NCBI GenBank assembly: GCA_021153265.1
Contig: JAGKTU010000047.1
Span: forward strand, 1 to 16,654
Length of the DNA: 16,654 nucleotides
DNA from: Clostridia bacterium
GTDB taxonomy: Bacteria > Bacillota > Clostridia > Oscillospirales > Oscillospiraceae
Direction of reading: 5' to 3'
Positions 14,798 through 16,654 of the stretch are shown one piece after another. Each line of letters opens with the position of its first letter. Within the stretch, counting starts at the first letter, position 1. Both the position numbers and the translations under genes were made by a program. The notes below the pieces were generated by a model that worked only from the letters and a program-made list of their open reading frames with translations, made no database searches and had not been told where the DNA came from.

Positions 14798-14819
14798 TGG
14801 TGGACGATATAGGACTCGA
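14798..14819 (-). pseudogene. tRNA-Val 3' remnant (22 nt, T-arm half to CCA)
   Basis: These 22 bases are identical to the 3' end of the two intact tRNA-Val genes: half the T-arm, the acceptor strand, discriminator A and CCA. The rest of the tRNA is absent. The hairpin at 14770-14793 follows it on the minus strand, as a terminator follows a real tRNA. Confidence 0.8.
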
Positions 14820-14824
14820 TTTGC

Positions 14825-14845
14825 ATTTTGCCCTTTGGGCAAAAT
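14825..14845. other. Perfect hairpin within the repeat array
   Basis: ATTTTGCCC (14825-14833) pairs with GGGCAAAAT (14837-14845) around TTT. There is no T-run on either side, so it is not called a terminator. It lies between the 22-nt tRNA remnant and the plus-strand tRNA-like element. Confidence 0.6.
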
Positions 14846-14928
14846 TATGGTTCGGCTCCGTCGAGCCCTCGCCGGCGGCACTCATCCGCGCCGCATTCAG
14901 ATGGGTTCGAGTCCTACCTCTAATACCA
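14844..14928 (+). repeat. Composite repeat unit 2, plus-strand tRNA-like element
   Basis: The 85-nt segment can be drawn as a cloverleaf. The acceptor ATTATGG (14844-14850) pairs with CTCTAAT (14918-14924) at six of seven positions, including one G-U. A D-like stem is CGGC/GCCG (14853-14856, 14871-14874). An anticodon-like stem is GCGG/CCGC (14875-14878, 14886-14889) with a 7-nt loop CACTCAT. The T-loop is TTCGAGT, and A plus CCA ends at 14928. Against a working tRNA: there is no U33, no GG in the D-loop, and a poor T-stem. It is best seen as a tRNA-derived relic or tRNA-like RNA. Confidence 0.45.
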
Positions 14929-14938
14929 TACCGAAATA

Positions 14939-14967
14939 AAAAAGACCATCCATTGGATGGTCTTTTT
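14939..14967. terminator. Bidirectional terminator inside the tRNA-remnant array (unit 2)
   Basis: A 13-bp stem AAAAAGACCATCC (14939-14951) with 14955-14967 has an ATT loop, A-rich on the left and T-rich on the right. It lies between a plus-strand CCA (14926-14928) and a minus-strand CCA (14972-14974). Confidence 0.85.
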
Positions 14968-14971
14968 CATT

Positions 14972-15020
14972 TGGTGGACGATATAGGACTCGAACCTATG
15001 ACCTGACCCACTGCAAGCGG
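14972..15020 (-). pseudogene. Degenerate tRNA-Val remnant (3' two thirds)
   Basis: The first 33 bases (14972-15004: CCA, acceptor strand, T-arm, variable loop) are identical to the intact tRNA-Val genes. Similarity continues without a gap through the anticodon arm to 15020, but the arm no longer pairs, and the triplet at the anticodon position reads GCA instead of GAC. The D-arm and 5' acceptor strand are missing. A terminator hairpin follows it. It lies directly downstream of the intact tRNA pair. Confidence 0.85.
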
Positions 15021-15033
15021 TTTACCGCATGGC

Positions 15034-15069
15034 AAAAAAAGAACCCGAGCCAAAAGACTCAGGTTCTTT
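15034..15069 (-). terminator. Terminator of the tRNA-Val pair
   Basis: On the minus strand AAAGAACC (15062-15069, read in reverse complement) pairs with GGTTCTTT, extended past one mismatch by GAG/CTC, and is followed by seven T. It starts two bases after the CCA of the second tRNA. Confidence 0.9.
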
Positions 15070-15070
15070 C

Positions 15071-15147
15071 TGGTGGACGATATAGGACTCGAACCTATGA
15101 CCTTCCGCACGTCAAGCGGATGCTCTAGCCAGCTGAGCTAATCGTCC
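15071..15147 (-). tRNA. tRNA-Val(GAC), copy 2
   Basis: This 77-nt gene includes encoded CCA. The acceptor GGACGAT/ATCGTCC pairs over 7 bp. The D-stem is GCTC/GAGC. The anticodon stem TCCGC/GCGGA carries the loop TTGACGT, so the anticodon is GAC and reads GUC/GUU valine codons. The T-arm is ATAGG-TTCGAGT-CCTAT. It is identical over its whole length to the copy at 15165-15241 and is separated from it by 17 bp. Confidence 0.97.
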
Positions 15148-15164
15148 ATCGTATAAAATTAAGG

Positions 15165-15241
15165 TGGTGGACGATATAGGACTCGAACCTATGACCTTCC
15201 GCACGTCAAGCGGATGCTCTAGCCAGCTGAGCTAATCGTCC
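15165..15241 (-). tRNA. tRNA-Val(GAC), copy 1
   Basis: This gene is identical to the copy at 15071-15147, with all cloverleaf arms perfect, anticodon GAC and encoded CCA. It is the promoter-proximal copy. The two are probably processed from one precursor RNA, ending at the hairpin 15034-15069. Confidence 0.97.
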
Positions 15242-15267
15242 ATGGCTTATCCACAAGGGACTCGCTT

Positions 15268-15296
15268 AGTATACACATTTACTTGCCGTTTGTCAA
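15268..15296 (-). promoter_or_regulatory. Strong promoter of the tRNA-Val pair
   Basis: On the minus strand a consensus TTGACA (15291-15296), a 17-bp spacer and TATACT (15268-15273) lie 26 bp upstream of the first tRNA. Confidence 0.93.
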
Positions 15297-15313
15297 GCAT
15301 TTTTCGCAAAATT

Positions 15314-15673
15314 TTATCCCAAATCCGCGTCAATTTCCTGCTCGCCCAGAAAACGGATCACCATCTTATTGGGCAGGCACACAATATCCACGCCGCCGCT
15401 GCAGAATCCCCGATCCTTGCAGTAGTGATCCGGGCAGCTTGCCGCCGTCACGGCAATTTTGCCGTCCTTCACCGTCACCACATTGTAGCCGCCGTCCCCC
15501 GTTTCCACGGTAAATTCCTGATCGAGCCTCAGATCCACGGTCTTCACCACTTCCCCGTCGCTGACGATCTCGGCCCACTGCGCCTGCTCCCCCGGCGCCA
15601 TAAAAAAGATGCCGATTCCCACGCAGACGATCAGCAAAACCACCAGAATCCCCGCCCACATCCAGCTTTTCAT
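15314..15673 (-). CDS. Membrane-anchored NusG domain II protein
   Basis: This 119-residue protein has one N-terminal membrane helix (about residues 5-25) followed by a NusG_II domain (about 33-115). That domain carries the family cysteine pattern CPDHYCKDRGFCSGGVDIVCLPNKMVI. Despite its name, this family is not a transcription factor; it is a small extracytoplasmic beta-barrel of unknown role found widely in Clostridia. The conserved cysteines suggest a redox or metal link, but that is inference. I chose the ATG at 15673: GAGGG lies about 10 nt upstream and the helix starts right after it. The longer frame to 15733 would start upstream of the predicted transcription start. It is divergent from rplU. 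I see no clear terminator after it. Confidence 0.85.
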   Translation of the reverse strand: MKSWMWAGILVVLLIVCVGIGIFFMAPGEQAQWAEIVSDGEVVKTVDLRLDQEFTVETGDGGYNVVTVKDGKIAVTAASCPDHYCKDRGFCSGGVDIVCLPNKMVIRFLGEQEIDADLG

Positions 15674-15706
15674 TGTGCGTTCCCTCTTTACTCTGTTCTT
15701 GGGGTT

Positions 15707-15735
15707 AGTATAACAAAAACAATCAAAAAACACAA
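15707..15735 (-). promoter_or_regulatory. Promoter of the NusG domain II gene
   Basis: On the minus strand TTGTGT (15730-15735), a 17-bp spacer ending in TGT and TATACT (15707-15712) form a good promoter with extended -10, 34 bp upstream of the chosen start. Confidence 0.75.
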
Positions 15736-15755
15736 GAAAAAGTTGAAAAAACTCC

Positions 15756-15784
15756 TTGACTTTTTCTGTCCCTAATGCTAAAAT
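15756..15784 (+). promoter_or_regulatory. Strong promoter of rplU-prp-rpmA
   Basis: TTGACT (15756-15761), a 17-bp spacer ending in TGC, and TAAAAT (15779-15784) fit the housekeeping consensus with an extended -10. The promoter lies back to back with that of the NusG domain II gene. Confidence 0.85.
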
Positions 15785-15789
15785 AGTCC

Positions 15790-15860
15790 AGCCGCATTGA
15801 AGAGGTTTAAGTCGGTGCGCCCAAAATGCGCCGCGCCTTTAAAGCGAGACTACAAAAAAT
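15790..15860 (+). promoter_or_regulatory. Structured leader of rplU, probable L21 leader
   Basis: About 90 nt separate promoter and start codon. AGTC (15810-15813) can pair with GACT (15848-15851). They enclose GC-rich segments GGTGCGC (15814-15820) and GCGCCGCGCC (15828-15837) around a CCAAAAT loop, then CTTTAAAGCG. Firmicutes rplU operons often carry an autoregulatory L21 leader in this place. I rely on location and foldability, not on a covariance match. Confidence 0.55.
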
Positions 15861-15876
15861 GAAGTAGGTGAAACAA

Positions 15877-16188
15877 ATGAAAGCAGTTATCGTAACTGGT
15901 GGCAAGCAGTACACCGTTTCCGAGGGTGATGTCCTGTTCATCGAGAAGCTGGGCGTTGAGGCTGAGGAGACCGTCAAGTTCGAGACCGTTCTGGCTGTCC
16001 TGGATGGCGAGAACACCAAGATCGGCGCTCCCGTTGTTGAGGGTGCAGCTGTCGAGGCTAAGGTCGTCAAGAACGGCAAGGGCAAGAAGATCCATGTCCT
16101 GAAGTACAAGGCTAAGAAGGGCGAGAAGAAGAAGATCGGCCATCGTCAGCCCTACACCAAGGTTGAGATCACCAAGATCGCTCTGTAA
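15877..16188 (+). CDS. rplU: 50S ribosomal protein L21
   Basis: This 103-residue protein is part of the large ribosomal subunit and binds 23S rRNA. It starts MKAVIVTGGKQYTVSEGD and contains the conserved basic stretch KYKAKKGEKKKIGHRQPYT (75-93) near the C-terminus, and it has the exact family length. I chose the ATG at 15877: AGGTG lies about 6 nt before it and the N-terminus is canonical. A GTG at 15868 is in frame but would add three residues and would itself lie in the ribosome binding site. It is the first gene of the classic rplU-prp-rpmA operon. It uses a narrow codon set (AAG, GTC, GAG, GCT), as expected for a highly expressed gene. Confidence 0.97.
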   Translation: MKAVIVTGGKQYTVSEGDVLFIEKLGVEAEETVKFETVLAVLDGENTKIGAPVVEGAAVEAKVVKNGKGKKIHVLKYKAKKGEKKKIGHRQPYTKVEITKIAL

Positions 16189-16191
16189 TTT

Positions 16192-16515
16192 ATGACTAGA
16201 TGCGAATTTTTCACCGAGGATGAGAGAATCACCGGATTCTCCGTCAGCGGACACAGCGGCTATGCGGAAGCCGGCTCCGACATTGTCTGTGCCGCGATCA
16301 GCGCAGTAGTCGCCATGGCCGAGGCCACCATCAACGATGTGTGCGGCGCAAAGGCCAAAGTTCGGGTCAAGGACGAGCAGGCTCGTATCACCCTGACCCT
16401 CCCCGTATCCTGCGATGAAGAGGACAGCGTCCAGGCAGTGCTTGCCGGAATGATGCTGTATCTGTGTTCTCTGCGGGATGAATATCCTGATTATATCGAA
16501 GTTTTGGAGGTGTAA
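16192..16515 (+). CDS. prp: Ribosomal-processing cysteine protease Prp
   Basis: This 107-residue protease removes the N-terminal extension of ribosomal protein L27. The catalytic region is GHSGYAEAGSDIVCAAISA (residues 20-38), with His21 and Cys33 as the dyad. It begins 3 bp after the rplU stop codon and has no recognisable Shine-Dalgarno sequence, so it is probably translated by ribosomes finishing rplU. Its last codons contain the GGAGGTG ribosome binding site of rpmA. Its substrate is encoded immediately downstream, and the cleavage site is present there. Confidence 0.95.
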   Translation: MTRCEFFTEDERITGFSVSGHSGYAEAGSDIVCAAISAVVAMAEATINDVCGAKAKVRVKDEQARITLTLPVSCDEEDSVQAVLAGMMLYLCSLRDEYPDYIEVLEV

Positions 16516-16519
16516 CATC

Positions 16520-16654
16520 ATGCTGAAGATTGGTATTCAGTTCTTCGCTCACCATAAGGGCGGCGGTTCCACCAAGAACGGCCGTGACTCCGAGGCTAAG
16601 CGCCTGGGCGTCAAGCGTGCAGACGGTCAGTTCGTTCTGGCTGGCAACATTCTG
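16520..16654 (+). CDS. rpmA: 50S ribosomal protein L27 (partial, N-terminal 45 residues)
   Basis: The frame is open from the ATG at 16520 to the right edge. It begins MLKIGIQFFAHHKGGGSTKN and continues GRDSEAKRLGVKRADGQFV, the standard L27 start. The first nine residues, MLKIGIQFF, form the Firmicutes-specific extension that Prp removes between Phe9 and Ala10, as established for Staphylococcus aureus. The mature N-terminus reaches into the peptidyl-transferase centre, which is why removal is needed. GGAGGTG (16506-16512) lies 7 nt upstream, inside prp. The remainder lies beyond the window. Confidence 0.97.
   Translation, partial: MLKIGIQFFAHHKGGGSTKNGRDSEAKRLGVKRADGQFVLAGNIL

Noticed and set aside
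14632..15006. Open frame of 124 codons on the plus strand, ending VDDIGLEPMT
   Set aside because: It runs through tRNA-like segments, two terminator hairpins and antisense tRNA-Val ends; the VDDIGLEPMT ending is antisense tRNA sequence, so it is a spurious ORF.
14972..15241. CRISPR-like array suggested by near-identical repeated segments
   Set aside because: The repeats are 77-nt tRNA genes and their 3' remnants with perfect cloverleaf arms, not short repeats with uniform spacers, and no cas genes are present.
15296..15313. Hairpin AAAATTTTGCGAAAAAT after the NusG domain II gene as a terminator
   Set aside because: The stem is short and made only of A-T pairs, and it overlaps the region just upstream of the tRNA promoter; not convincing as a terminator.
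15868..15876. GTG start for rplU three codons upstream
   Set aside because: The ATG at 15877 has the proper spacing from AGGTG and yields the canonical MKAVIVTGGKQY start.

Overview
This window looks like a chromosomal stretch from a Clostridia-class Firmicute, most likely a gut member of the Oscillospiraceae/Ruminococcaceae group. That placement is inferred from several features together: an L21-Prp-L27 operon whose L27 carries the Prp-cleavable N-terminal extension (a Firmicutes/Fusobacteria trait), an ECF-type pantothenate S component, a membrane-anchored NusG domain II protein, a domain-swapped GH3 enzyme typical of gut clostridia, strong AGGAGG ribosome binding sites, and GC-rich codon use. 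No phage, insertion sequence, plasmid or CRISPR array is visible.

Layout, left to right. Positions 1-1755 (minus strand) hold the start of an ethanolamine-use operon: an EutG-like iron alcohol dehydrogenase, then the EutA reactivase, which runs off the left edge. Positions 1887-3350 (plus) are a diacylglycerol/lipid kinase-family gene overlapped by a Nudix hydrolase, closed by a terminator. Positions 3396-4425 (plus) are a ROK glucokinase-type sugar kinase with its own terminator. A 33-residue small ORF follows (4473-4574). Positions 4579-8324 (minus) are a coaBC-GH3 operon. CoaBC is divergent from a panT-like/coaX pair (8366-9850, plus), so pantothenate uptake, pantothenate phosphorylation and the next two CoA steps sit around one intergenic region. 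Positions 9867-11322 (plus) are plsC-plsY, two acyltransferases of phosphatidic acid synthesis. Positions 11396-13382 are ftsH, the membrane AAA+ protease. Positions 13386-14594 (minus) are a secreted Ig-like/SLH-domain protein.

Positions 14595-15313 contain no protein gene. They hold two identical tRNA-Val(GAC) genes with promoter and terminator (minus strand), and next to them a tandem array of tRNA debris. Two minus-strand tRNA-Val 3' remnants each face a plus-strand tRNA-like 3' end across a shared bidirectional terminator hairpin. This composite repeat is the least ordinary part of the window.

Positions 15314-16654 hold a NusG domain II protein (minus), divergent from rplU-prp-rpmA (plus), which has a strong promoter and a structured leader consistent with an L21 leader. 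The right edge cuts rpmA.

Most genes are housekeeping or core metabolism, and no new defence or biosynthetic system is evident. The best leads are the tRNA/terminator composite repeat, the plus-strand tRNA-like cloverleaf inside it, the 33-residue small ORF, and the structured leader before the panT-like gene.
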